Source of the DNA: Elusimicrobia bacterium RIFCSPLOWO2_12_FULL_59_9
GTDB taxonomy: Bacteria; Elusimicrobiota; Elusimicrobia; O2-12-FULL-59-9
Length of the DNA: 19,559 bases
Assembly: GCA_001800185.1 (NCBI GenBank)
Contig: MGUX01000007.1
Coordinates: 1 to 19,559, forward strand
Direction of reading: 5' to 3'
Shown: one piece after another, positions 8,852 to 15,586 of the stretch
How the letters are laid out: every line of letters begins with the position of its first letter
How positions within the stretch are numbered: position 1 is the first letter of the stretch
The notes under the pieces: generated by a model
Told to the model about the DNA's origin: nothing
Databases searched by the model: none
The model's input: only the letters and a program-made list of their open reading frames with translations
Program-made: the position numbers and the translations under genes

Positions 8852-10357
8852 TTAGATGGTCTTCAGCAGGCCCTTGTCCGAGAGACGAAGCTTCTGTTCG
8901 TCCGTCAGGGCGCTGTCGAGGCAGATGAGTGTATCCGACTCACCGAGGCTGATGGCCTCTAAGGAATCGGCGTAGAGCTTGTCATCGAGGCAGATAAGGA
9001 TCCGCCGCCCGTTGCTCTCAACTGCGAGGAGGTCATTCTTCTTGACGGCGGAATCCTTCCGGACAGGAGCCGTGAGCTGAATTCCTTCATGTAGCAGAAT
9101 CTCGGTTAGGAGGTCGCGCTTCTTCCAGCCGTCGCGGAGCGGATTCTTGTGTCCATCGAAGAGCTCCTCCATCTCCTTTAGGTTTCCACCGGCATAATCA
9201 ACCCATTGGCGGAAACAAGATTGATCCAGCTTGAAGACCCTGAATCCTGGCTTCCTTGCATCGTCCTTTGGGTGAGGGCTCTCATGAATTTCTTCCAGCT
9301 CATGTGTGATGGCACATCGGACCCGCTCCTGGGCCATCTTAGAGATTGTGGGGAAGTTCTTGTTATCCGTCGGCTCCGGCAATTGCACCAGAATGAACTG
9401 ACGCTGGCCCGGAATACGCGCGGCAAGGTTCATGCGGATGAGCGAATGTGCTGTCGTCGCAGATCCTGCGAAGAAATCAAGCACCATCGCGTTCGGGTCA
9501 TGGGCGGCAAAGACTTCCAGAAGGTACTGGATGAGTAGGAGGGGCTTTGGATAATCGAACTCAAGTCCCCAATCGGCCAGCATGCTGCTGTTCTGCTTCG
9601 TAGTACCGACGTTCCTGATTACGGAAACGACGTGCCCTTGAGACTCCGACCGCTTCTTGTAGCCGTAGATCGCTCCTGTCTGAGTAAGAGCGAATCGCGT
9701 CTCCTTCCCCTCACTGTCTTGGATTGGAACGCATCCGTTCTTTATGAAGAGCTCCAGGAGATTTTTCGAGCTCCAACCGCTATGCACGCGAGCCGAGCGT
9801 ACGAGCTTGCTCTCATTGACTTTAATTGGGTCCAGGATATGCGGCCATTTGCCCTTGCGAGGTTCAATGCTGCCCTTGTCAAACACGGCGGGGAACCCTT
9901 TAGGGAGGTTTATCGTCGAGGGCGGATTCGCAGGGCCATTCTTGGTGATCGAGTTTTCAATTTCATCGTTGAATAACTTGCTTGTCTCCTCAATATTCGG
10001 GTCGATAACGACGGGGCGGTCAAACTTATCGGGGTTCCGGGTATAGCAAAGGATGTATTCATGAACACCCTTAACCTTACTTTGCTGGTCGATATTTCCT
10101 TCGTTGTTCCACACGAACTGAGCGACAAAAGATGCCGCACCGAAAATCTCGTCAAGAATCATCCGCAGCTTGGGGCCCTCAATGTCGTTAATGCTGACGA
10201 GCAAGACGCCGTCTTCCCGCAGGAGATTTCTTGCAAGGTGCAACCGCGGATACATCATGCTGAGCCAACGAGAATGGAACCGGCCATCTGCGCGAGTATT
10301 CGTCGTCAGTACACGACCGTCGTCATCTAGTGTAGTGCGTCCAACGCTTCTTGACAT
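8852..10357 (-). pseudogene. Type III DNA methyltransferase Mod, C-terminal portion (split by MITE)
   Basis: This frame of 501 codons begins with an ATG that lies inside the inserted MITE; true mod sequence starts at codon 10 (LDDDGRVLTTNTRADGRFHS). It contains the SAM-binding motif I LDFFAGSATTAH (codons 293-304), expected in the C-terminal half of beta-class enzymes such as EcoP15I Mod, and the typical stretches FHSRWLSMMYPRL and VLLVSINDIE. Together with the upstream portion at 10419-10874 it would make a 641-residue Mod, a normal length for the family, which methylates adenine on one strand of an asymmetric site and supplies target recognition to Res. The stop at 8852-8854 is 3 nt from the res start. 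The frame could be translated from the MITE-borne ATG, but only GAGAG, 3 nt away, resembles a ribosome site. Confidence 0.85.
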
Positions 10358-10424
10358 TTGCTCTCGTCGATCAAGCTCGCTCTTCGACGGGAGGATATGT
10401 AAAGGGATATATGACGCACTACAC
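10330..10424. mobile_element. 95-bp hairpin MITE (TA target duplication) inserted in mod
   Basis: The element begins GTGTAGTGCGTC (10330-10341) and ends with the exact inverse GACGCACTACAC (10413-10424). It is flanked on both sides by TA (10328-10329 and 10425-10426). The similarity continues inward: the two 41-nt halves can be paired without gaps, including CGTCGA against TCGACG near the centre, leaving a 13-nt loop (10371-10383), so the whole element can fold into one hairpin. It has no gene. TA duplication and short perfect ends are typical of MITEs mobilised by IS630/Tc1-mariner transposases; the family assignment is inferred. Deleting the element plus one TA (97 bp) rejoins GGC CAG CTA GAT GAC in the mod frame. 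The insertion introduces a TAG stop four bases into the element. No second copy is in this window. Confidence 0.9.
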
Positions 10425-10874
10425 TAGCTGGCCCGAATAACGGAGGTAATCTTTCAGTGGGTCGGCAAAGTTGTCGTTGTAGATCAGGTCGTCTCCGGTG
10501 TTGTAGGGAGGGTCGAGGTAGATGACGCGTATTTTCCCTGCATAGCTCTTCTGAAGGAGCTTCAAGACCTCGAGGTTCTCGCCCTCGATGAAGATGTTCT
10601 TGTTCTCATCCTCGTTGACCCCTTCGCCTTTGGCTGGAACCAGCGTCCCCGTGCTGGGAGTAAACGCAATCTGCCGCGCTTTCCGCTTGCCGGGCCAGTT
10701 GAGCCCGAAATGCTCCGCATTCTCGCCTTCCTCCTCGAGTTGCTGCCCCAAAGCCGCCCGCAATGTCTCCCAATTGATTCTCCCGTCCGCGAAGGCCTCG
10801 GGCAGTACCTTCTTCAGTTCATCGAGCCTTGCCTGGTCCAAGGTGAAAGTCGGTTTTAATCTCACGTGCGGCAT
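10419..10874 (-). pseudogene. Type III DNA methyltransferase Mod, N-terminal portion (split by MITE)
   Basis: This frame of 151 codons starts at ATG 10874 and has the catalytic motif IV DPPY at residues 121-124, followed by NTGDDLIYNDNFADPLKDYL, a hallmark of type III Mod proteins. It ends in a TAG created at the MITE junction right after YSGQL. A strong ribosome site, GGAGGG, lies at 10881-10886, 6 nt before the ATG and partly in the short gap after the helicase stop (10893-10895). Motif order (IV before I) matches the beta class. Alone it lacks the SAM-binding motif and the target recognition region, so it is not expected to methylate DNA unless it assembles with the C-terminal portion. Confidence 0.88.
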
Positions 10875-10892
10875 ATGGGTCCCTCCGAATAG

Positions 10893-13655
10893 CTATCTAT
10901 CAGCCTTGCTGAACCGGCAAATCCTGCCGTAGTCGCAAGCCGAACATTTTTTCTCTTCCGGCTTGGGGTCAAACTGCGCTTTCCTGATGCCGTCAACAGC
11001 TTTGCGCAGCCGCGCCACGGCCTCCTGCGTCCGGGCGGCGGAGACATCCACCGCCTGACGGGAGCCGTTGCTGAGATTGTGCAGGTAGCCGGCCTCCACC
11101 GTCAGGCCCTCGCCCCGCCCGGCCGCGGCATAGACCGCCACCTGCTGCTCGTAGCGTTCCGACCGCTCCGGATCTTCGGTGGACTTGTAGTCCACGATGA
11201 CCAGCCGCCCGGGCAGCCCCTGTTCGTGATCTAGGATGACGTCCGCTTTGCCGGTGATGATGGCGTCCGGGAGATGAATCTCAAACGGGCGCTCAATTGC
11301 CCAAACGCGCTTTAGGTCCTCGGAATGTTTGTCCAAATAACGCCCCAGCACCTTGCTCGCCGCTTTGACCATCCGCTCGAACGTTGGGTTATCAGCAAAA
11401 GGCAAGTAGAATTTGTCCGCGACGATCTTTTCCGCCTCCCGTCTGGAAGGAACTTTGCCCGTCGCTCGGACTATTTCCGCGACGTGCCTGAGTATGTGGT
11501 GGATGGCCTTTCCGTAACCCAGCTCGATGACGAGCTTCTGCTGGAAGTCGAGCGACGACGCCAAGCGGTATCGGTGGCCGCAATCCTCGTAGCTGGCGAT
11601 GTCGGAGAATCCTATCTCGAGCAGAGGAGGTTTCTCTTCTGCGGCGTCCCGGGTAAGGTCAGGCAAGGGTAGAGACGCGCAGCGTTTTAGCCCGCCGGTC
11701 ATCTTCGCGGCCTGGAGCAGATACGGCGATGGCTTGAAACTGTTTTTCTTTTTCTCGAAGTACGACAGGTAGAGCGCATCCCGGGCTCGCGTCATGGCAA
11801 CGTAGAAGAGCCGGCGCTCCTCCGCGTCGCCGCCCTCGTATCGCTTGCGTTTTTCCTTCGGGAATATGGCCTCGGGAAGAAGCCAATCCTTCTCCTTGCC
11901 CGCCCTGCCGGAAGGGAATCGGCGATCCGTCAATGCCGGAAGAAAAACGACCGGCCATTCAAGCCCCTTGGCTTGGTGCACCGTGATGATGCTTACGGCG
12001 TCCGAGGTGAAGATCGGTTCTCCATCGAAATCCTCATAAGCATCCCGAGCGTAATAGAGGAGATATTTGTGCAGCCGCTTGTGGTATTCGGGCCCCCGAT
12101 CCCGCCCGCCTCGGAATACGCGTTGGCCCTCTTCCACGACATAGCGCCCGCGACGCGTCACGTGCTCGAAATCCGCGAGAATGCGCGAGAACCGGGCAAA
12201 AGCCCCGAACCTGGCTGCCTGGCGAGGAATGCTCAGATCGAATTCGTGCGCTCCCAGCCTGAAAAGGAGGTCGTAGAAATCCCCAACGAGGTTTACCGGT
12301 CTTTTCCCATGGAGCCGATTGGATTTCCAATCTTCCAAGTAGTCCCGGAAATTCTTGACGGCCGTCCCCTTGAGCCGGAACAACCTCGAGATATCGGCCA
12401 CCACATGGGCGATGGCCGTCGCCCGTTTTGGGGCATATTGTTCGTCGCGCCATTCGCCCTCGGTCAACCAGGCGTAGATTTCCCCAAAGAGGTTAATCTC
12501 CGGCTGCAAGAAAAGTCCGGTCCTGCCGGCGCACTGGTAGGGAATTTCGGCTTGCTCAAGCGCCTCGATGATCGGCGGGGACGACGTCCTGACCGAACGA
12601 TAGAGGATCGCGATGCCTCCGTAAGGCACTCCCTTCGTGCTCAACCGCGCAATCGTCTCCGCGATCTTCTTTGCCTCGGCAGCGTCCGTATCCGCGCACC
12701 AGGAGATCACCTCATGCGCCGCGCCGGGGCGCTTCTCCCGCATGGCTTTATCGAAGCGATCAGGGATCGTCTTGGCGAACTCGTTGGCGGTGCGGATGAT
12801 TTCAGGACGGCTGCGCCTATTTACATCGAGCTCAATCTTCTGCACTCCTTTCCAGCGCTTCTTGAAGTTGATGATGTTGGAGAGGTCCGATCCCCTCCAT
12901 TGGTAGATTGCCTGATCGTCGTCGCCCACGACGCAGAGCTGGACAGGGTCTCTCGCCAGGAGCTCGATCAGCCGTTCTTGAGCGGGATTGATGTCCTGAT
13001 ATTCGTCGACGATGAGATGCCGCAGGGGACCATGGACCCGTTTGTAGGTGGCCGGGTTCTTCAGTTCCTCGACTGCCTGCGCTATGATAAGACCAAAACT
13101 CAGAAAGTGATATCTCTCCAAAGTGCTCACGTAGGCTTCGTAGCATTCCCCCAAGGGCGTCCCGGCCAAATGCCGCGCGTCCAGTAACTCGTTGGAGATT
13201 ACATCGGCCGAATGGAGAAAATCCTTGATAACGTTCCGACGTTTCAGCTTTTGAAGGCCTATGTCGGAGAAGGCCCGACTGAGCAACCCGGAATGTCTGT
13301 GCTCGTCAAGCACGTCGTAGTTGCCGAAGTTGGGAACATAGTCTTGCAGGAGCCTGAAACAATAGCCGTGGATCGTGCCGACGAACATCGGCCCCAGCCG
13401 GCCCAAAAACTCGTGCCCTTTCTTGGCCTCAACGCACGAATAGATGCGTTCCTTGAGCTCGGCGGCGGCCTTCTCGGTAAAGGTGAAAGCGGTGATGGAC
13501 TCGGGGGGATTCCCTTCGTTGATAAGCTCCGCCACTCGTCGGGAAATTGATTCCGTCTTCCCTGAGCCGGCGCAGGCGATGACCTGGAGATGCCCGCCGC
13601 GATAAGCGATGACTTCCTTTTGGGCCTCAGATAGCTCTTGTTCTGCGACTGGCAT
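10893..13655 (-). CDS. UvrD/PcrA-like helicase fused to an Fe-S PD-(D/E)XK nuclease
   Basis: 920 residues. Superfamily 1A helicase motifs occur in order: Walker A CAGSGKT (28-34), TFTEKAAAELKER (58-70), VDEYQD (216-221), GDDDQAIYQWRG (244-255), ITVHQAKGLEWPVVFLP and FYVAMTRARDAL. The last 230 residues are a RecB/Cas4/AddB-type nuclease: Cys692, His719 (GYGKAIHH), Asp805 (TGKAD), Asp822-x-Lys824 (VDYKS) and the Cys trio 904, 907, 913 (CSACDYGRIC), which with Cys692 should hold a 4Fe-4S cluster. All key residues are present, so the enzyme looks active as an ATP-dependent DNA unwinding and degrading machine, likely cytoplasmic. The ATG at 13655 lies 3 nt after the stop of the HTH gene; only a weak GGA site precedes it, so coupling is likely. 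The mod gene follows 18 nt downstream. It is not RecB, AddA or UvrD itself, but a single-chain helicase-nuclease typical of accessory regions. Confidence 0.9.
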   Translation of the reverse strand: MPVAEQELSEAQKEVIAYRGGHLQVIACAGSGKTESISRRVAELINEGNPPESITAFTFTEKAAAELKERIYSCVEAKKGHEFLGRLGPMFVGTIHGYCFRLLQDYVPNFGNYDVLDEHRHSGLLSRAFSDIGLQKLKRRNVIKDFLHSADVISNELLDARHLAGTPLGECYEAYVSTLERYHFLSFGLIIAQAVEELKNPATYKRVHGPLRHLIVDEYQDINPAQERLIELLARDPVQLCVVGDDDQAIYQWRGSDLSNIINFKKRWKGVQKIELDVNRRSRPEIIRTANEFAKTIPDRFDKAMREKRPGAAHEVISWCADTDAAEAKKIAETIARLSTKGVPYGGIAILYRSVRTSSPPIIEALEQAEIPYQCAGRTGLFLQPEINLFGEIYAWLTEGEWRDEQYAPKRATAIAHVVADISRLFRLKGTAVKNFRDYLEDWKSNRLHGKRPVNLVGDFYDLLFRLGAHEFDLSIPRQAARFGAFARFSRILADFEHVTRRGRYVVEEGQRVFRGGRDRGPEYHKRLHKYLLYYARDAYEDFDGEPIFTSDAVSIITVHQAKGLEWPVVFLPALTDRRFPSGRAGKEKDWLLPEAIFPKEKRKRYEGGDAEERRLFYVAMTRARDALYLSYFEKKKNSFKPSPYLLQAAKMTGGLKRCASLPLPDLTRDAAEEKPPLLEIGFSDIASYEDCGHRYRLASSLDFQQKLVIELGYGKAIHHILRHVAEIVRATGKVPSRREAEKIVADKFYLPFADNPTFERMVKAASKVLGRYLDKHSEDLKRVWAIERPFEIHLPDAIITGKADVILDHEQGLPGRLVIVDYKSTEDPERSERYEQQVAVYAAAGRGEGLTVEAGYLHNLSNGSRQAVDVSAARTQEAVARLRKAVDGIRKAQFDPKPEEKKCSACDYGRICRFSKADR

Positions 13656-13658
13656 TGT

Positions 13659-13913
13659 CTATCCGTTTGCCGGAGGCGGCCTCCGGTGATTCGTTGGCTT
13701 TGCCATCGGGGAGTAAAGCGGGGCTCGTTCGTACTTCAAGCCCTTCGCTTTGACCCGGTTCACTTCCGTTTTCAGAAAGAACCAGGCCTCGTGGCCTCCC
13801 AGCTTCCCCCATGCCCGGACCTTGCCCTGCTCGATCCACGCATACAGCGTGGGCCGCGTAATGTCCAACAGACGGCAGGCTTCTTGGGTGCTGACGATAT
13901 CTTCTGGTCGCAT
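13659..13913 (-). CDS. Small excisionase/MerR-type helix-turn-helix protein
   Basis: 84 residues. The stretch EDIVSTQEACRLLDITRPTLYAWIEQGKVRAW is a typical HTH_17 (excisionase/MerR-like) DNA-binding domain, followed by LGGHEAWFFLKTEVNRV. Such proteins act as recombination directionality factors or as small regulators. The C-terminal tail is basic and proline-rich. It is the first gene of the operon and stops 3 nt before the helicase start. No good ribosome site is seen before the ATG at 13913, and the attC-like site ends only 8 nt upstream of it, so the transcript leader must either be very short or come through from the ATPase gene. It may control the operon promoter or the recombination of the island; the sequence does not decide. 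Confidence 0.75.
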   Translation of the reverse strand: MRPEDIVSTQEACRLLDITRPTLYAWIEQGKVRAWGKLGGHEAWFFLKTEVNRVKAKGLKYERAPLYSPMAKPTNHRRPPPANG

Positions 13914-13920
13914 GATGGCT

Positions 13921-13998
13921 ATTTAACGCATACGCTGTTCTGCCGGCCAACTGCTGCTGCGCGAGTGATTGCCGGTCAGCACAAGCGCATGGTTAGGC
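13921..13998 (-). other. attC-like integron recombination site
   Basis: On the minus strand the site starts GCCTAAC (fits RYYYAAC, 13998-13992) and ends GTTAAAT (fits GTTRRRY, 13927-13921). The two arms pair as CAT, CGCT, CTG, CCGGC and AA blocks, interrupted by single unpaired bases, one small bubble and an 18-nt central spacer (13951-13968). About 21 base pairs form in a 78-nt site. Bulged single bases, paired outer boxes and a variable centre are the defining structure of attC sites, which integron integrases recognise as folded single strands. It begins 20 nt after the stop of the ATPase gene, where a cassette's attC is expected. No integron integrase gene is in the window. The boxes are also compatible with the plus-strand orientation. 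Identified by eye, so moderate confidence. Confidence 0.5.
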
Positions 13999-14018
13999 TG
14001 TCAGCTTTGCAAATCAAG

Positions 14019-15257
14019 TTATGATTTCACAACCTCGGCGGCGGGCGCGGCCTCGGACTGAATCCTCCGGATAAAATCTCCGAGAAGGGGCACTGCAAAT
14101 GAATAGCGCCCATGCCGGTTCTTATACACAAGACCCCCGTCTGCCATTTTTGAAAGGATTTGATTCACATGGCTGGAGCTGAAGGGCTTAGTTAGTTTTT
14201 TCTTGGAGGTCTCGACGATCTCTTGCACCGTGAACTCTTCATCGCAGTTGGGCAGTTCCGCTATGACGGCAAGCAGTTCTCGTTGCCTGTCCGTTACTTT
14301 GTTCCAGCGTCCGGAAAAGAAATCCGTATCCAGTTTCCGCACCGTTTGGGCGACCGTCACAAATGGCTTTGCTTCCCCGCTGGCCTGCTGCTGCAAATAT
14401 GAATCAAACATTTCTCTGCAGAGAAACTGAACAAAGTAAGGATAGCCGCCCGAATGTTTAATAATTTGACCGACGGCGACATCGTTGAATTTCACGGGGC
14501 AATTGGTTTTCTCTACAGGCTTGGTAATTGCTTCCCTGGTTTCTGGTTCCGAAAGCCGTCCGAGGGTCATGACATGAAACATTCTCTCCGCAAAAGTTCG
14601 GGCATCAACGAGTTTTGGGAAAAGGGTTGGCAACCCCGTTAATACGAGCATGATCGGCAGGCCTTTTTTCTGGATCGATTGAAAGACATCAAGGAGAAGC
14701 GATAGCGGATATTGCTGCGCGGCTGCCTGATCACTCAGATTTTGCGCTTCGTCGTATGCGAGGACAATCCCTTGGCATTGGGTCGATTTTAAACAGGACC
14801 ATGCAAGGTCAAATATGGCCTTGAGTTTGTCAGACGTCAAGCCGGGGGTGGTGTCGTATACATGCTTAAGGACTGCAAAATCCAGGTGAACGGGAGTTTT
14901 TCCTCCGGGTTGCAAAAATCCAATTCTTTTGACCTCTGTGCTGCCGACTACAACACCTGACAGCAGTGGGGCGAGATCCGCGAGGATTCGTACAGCAATG
15001 CTGTCCTCGCTAACCGTTGCGGCTTCAGAAAGATCAGTTCCTGCCCAGAGCCACTTCTTTTCGATGGCGATAGGTTTGAGGGTTTCCAGTAGAACGGTTT
15101 TCCCAACGCCCCGTAACCCAGTGAGGACAAGGTTGGTTGTAATGGGTGATTGATTGAGGCTCTCGCTGAACTCCTTCTTTTCTTGTTCGCGACCAGCCAG
15201 GTATGGCGGCGGATGCCCCGCGCCTGCGCGAAATGGATTCGTAAATTGTGTGGCCAT
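14019..15257 (-). CDS. AAA-type ATPase with C-terminal winged helix
   Basis: 412 residues from MATQFTNPFRAG. Walker A GLRGVGKT is at 47-54, Walker B GIVLAYDE at 163-170, a sensor-like LTGLP at 206-210 and a GGYPYFVQFLC stretch at 270-280, as in ORC/Cdc6-like, archaeal-type and STAND-like ATPases. The C-terminus (about 325-400) reads as a winged helix (FTVQEIVETSKKKLTKPFSS, then SHVNQILSKMADGGLVYKN). It probably uses ATP to switch a DNA-bound state; a defence or regulatory role is inferred from its surroundings only. An upstream ATG at 15269 exists, but the run GGGGGT ends 4 nt before the ATG at 15257 and acts as the better ribosome site, so 15257 is chosen. The gene is more AT-rich to the eye than its neighbours, consistent with separate acquisition. 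It has its own promoter and is followed by the attC-like site. Confidence 0.8.
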   Translation of the reverse strand: MATQFTNPFRAGAGHPPPYLAGREQEKKEFSESLNQSPITTNLVLTGLRGVGKTVLLETLKPIAIEKKWLWAGTDLSEAATVSEDSIAVRILADLAPLLSGVVVGSTEVKRIGFLQPGGKTPVHLDFAVLKHVYDTTPGLTSDKLKAIFDLAWSCLKSTQCQGIVLAYDEAQNLSDQAAAQQYPLSLLLDVFQSIQKKGLPIMLVLTGLPTLFPKLVDARTFAERMFHVMTLGRLSEPETREAITKPVEKTNCPVKFNDVAVGQIIKHSGGYPYFVQFLCREMFDSYLQQQASGEAKPFVTVAQTVRKLDTDFFSGRWNKVTDRQRELLAVIAELPNCDEEFTVQEIVETSKKKLTKPFSSSHVNQILSKMADGGLVYKNRHGRYSFAVPLLGDFIRRIQSEAAPAAEVVKS

Positions 15258-15284
15258 TTTTACCCCCATACAGTCATGGCCATA

Positions 15285-15313
15285 AGTTTAGCGCATAGAC
15301 TAAATTTAGTCAA
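15285..15313 (-). promoter_or_regulatory. Sigma70-type promoter of the AAA ATPase gene
   Basis: On the minus strand TTGACT (15313-15308) and TAAACT (15290-15285) are separated by exactly 17 nt, a close match to the bacterial housekeeping consensus. The start codon at 15257 lies 27 nt beyond the -10 box, leaving a short leader that includes the GGGGGT ribosome site. It is the only strong promoter of the right-hand part of the island. Confidence 0.65.
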
Positions 15314-15322
15314 TAGGCTAAC
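15287..15322. promoter_or_regulatory. Tandem operator-like repeats over the ATPase promoter
   Basis: Two abutting 18-bp units follow the pattern TTTAG-N8-CTAA(A/C): 15287-15304 and 15305-15322. Equivalent descriptions are the direct repeat ATAG(A/G)CTAA with an 18-bp period, and the perfect palindrome GACTAAATTTAGTC at 15298-15311. The repeats cover the spacer and the -35 box of the promoter, so a bound protein would block transcription. The ATPase's own winged helix or the HTH_17 protein are candidate binders; this is inferred. Confidence 0.55.
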
Positions 15323-15586
15323 TGCAATTAAATACTCCCCGCCGTGCTAATTACGCGGGCAGATAGGCCAGGTTTCATCCGCGCCTGAAGCGTATTCAAA
15401 GCTGTAGTTGACATCAGCCTAACCAAATTTGACAGGTCGGTAGAACGGAGAAGCCTCCGCTTGGGCCGGACCGGGATTTTGGCTAGGACCTTTGGCGGGG
15501 TTGGGTTGGGCCCAAAGGCCCATGTCAAATCCGTCCTAGGGGTTAAACTTTAAGTGGGACCTGGGACGCCTTATTAAGGTTTTAAT
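15323..15586. repeat. Gene-free, highly structured intergenic region
   Basis: No supported gene is present. Nested inverted repeats are: ATTTGACA (15427-15434) with TGTCAAAT (15523-15530); CTAGGAC (15483-15489) with GTCCTAG (15533-15539); CCTTTGG with CCAAAGG just inside; and CGGAG/CTCCG with a 4-nt loop near 15446. On the minus strand the region is bounded by GTTTAAC (15548-15542) and GTTAGGC (15423-15417), which fit attC outer boxes, but the arms are offset by 8 nt. CCTTATTAAGG (15569-15579) is a short palindrome containing the ribosome site of the next gene. No convincing promoter for that gene was found. Confidence 0.45.

Noticed and set aside
11973..13187. 404-codon plus-strand open frame
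   Set aside because: It is antisense to the helicase-nuclease gene and has no family features.
15408..15434. Two plus-strand TTGACA boxes as promoters for the GT20 gene
   Set aside because: Neither has a -10-like hexamer 16-18 nt downstream.
15490..15515. Possible G-quadruplex (GGGG TT GGG TT GGG)
   Set aside because: Only three close G runs are present; the fourth is more than 20 nt away, so a stable quadruplex is unlikely.
15328..15528. Minus-strand 66-codon frame in the structured intergenic region
   Set aside because: It needs a TTG start, has no ribosome site, and overlaps the inverted repeats and the possible attC box; I recognise no domain.
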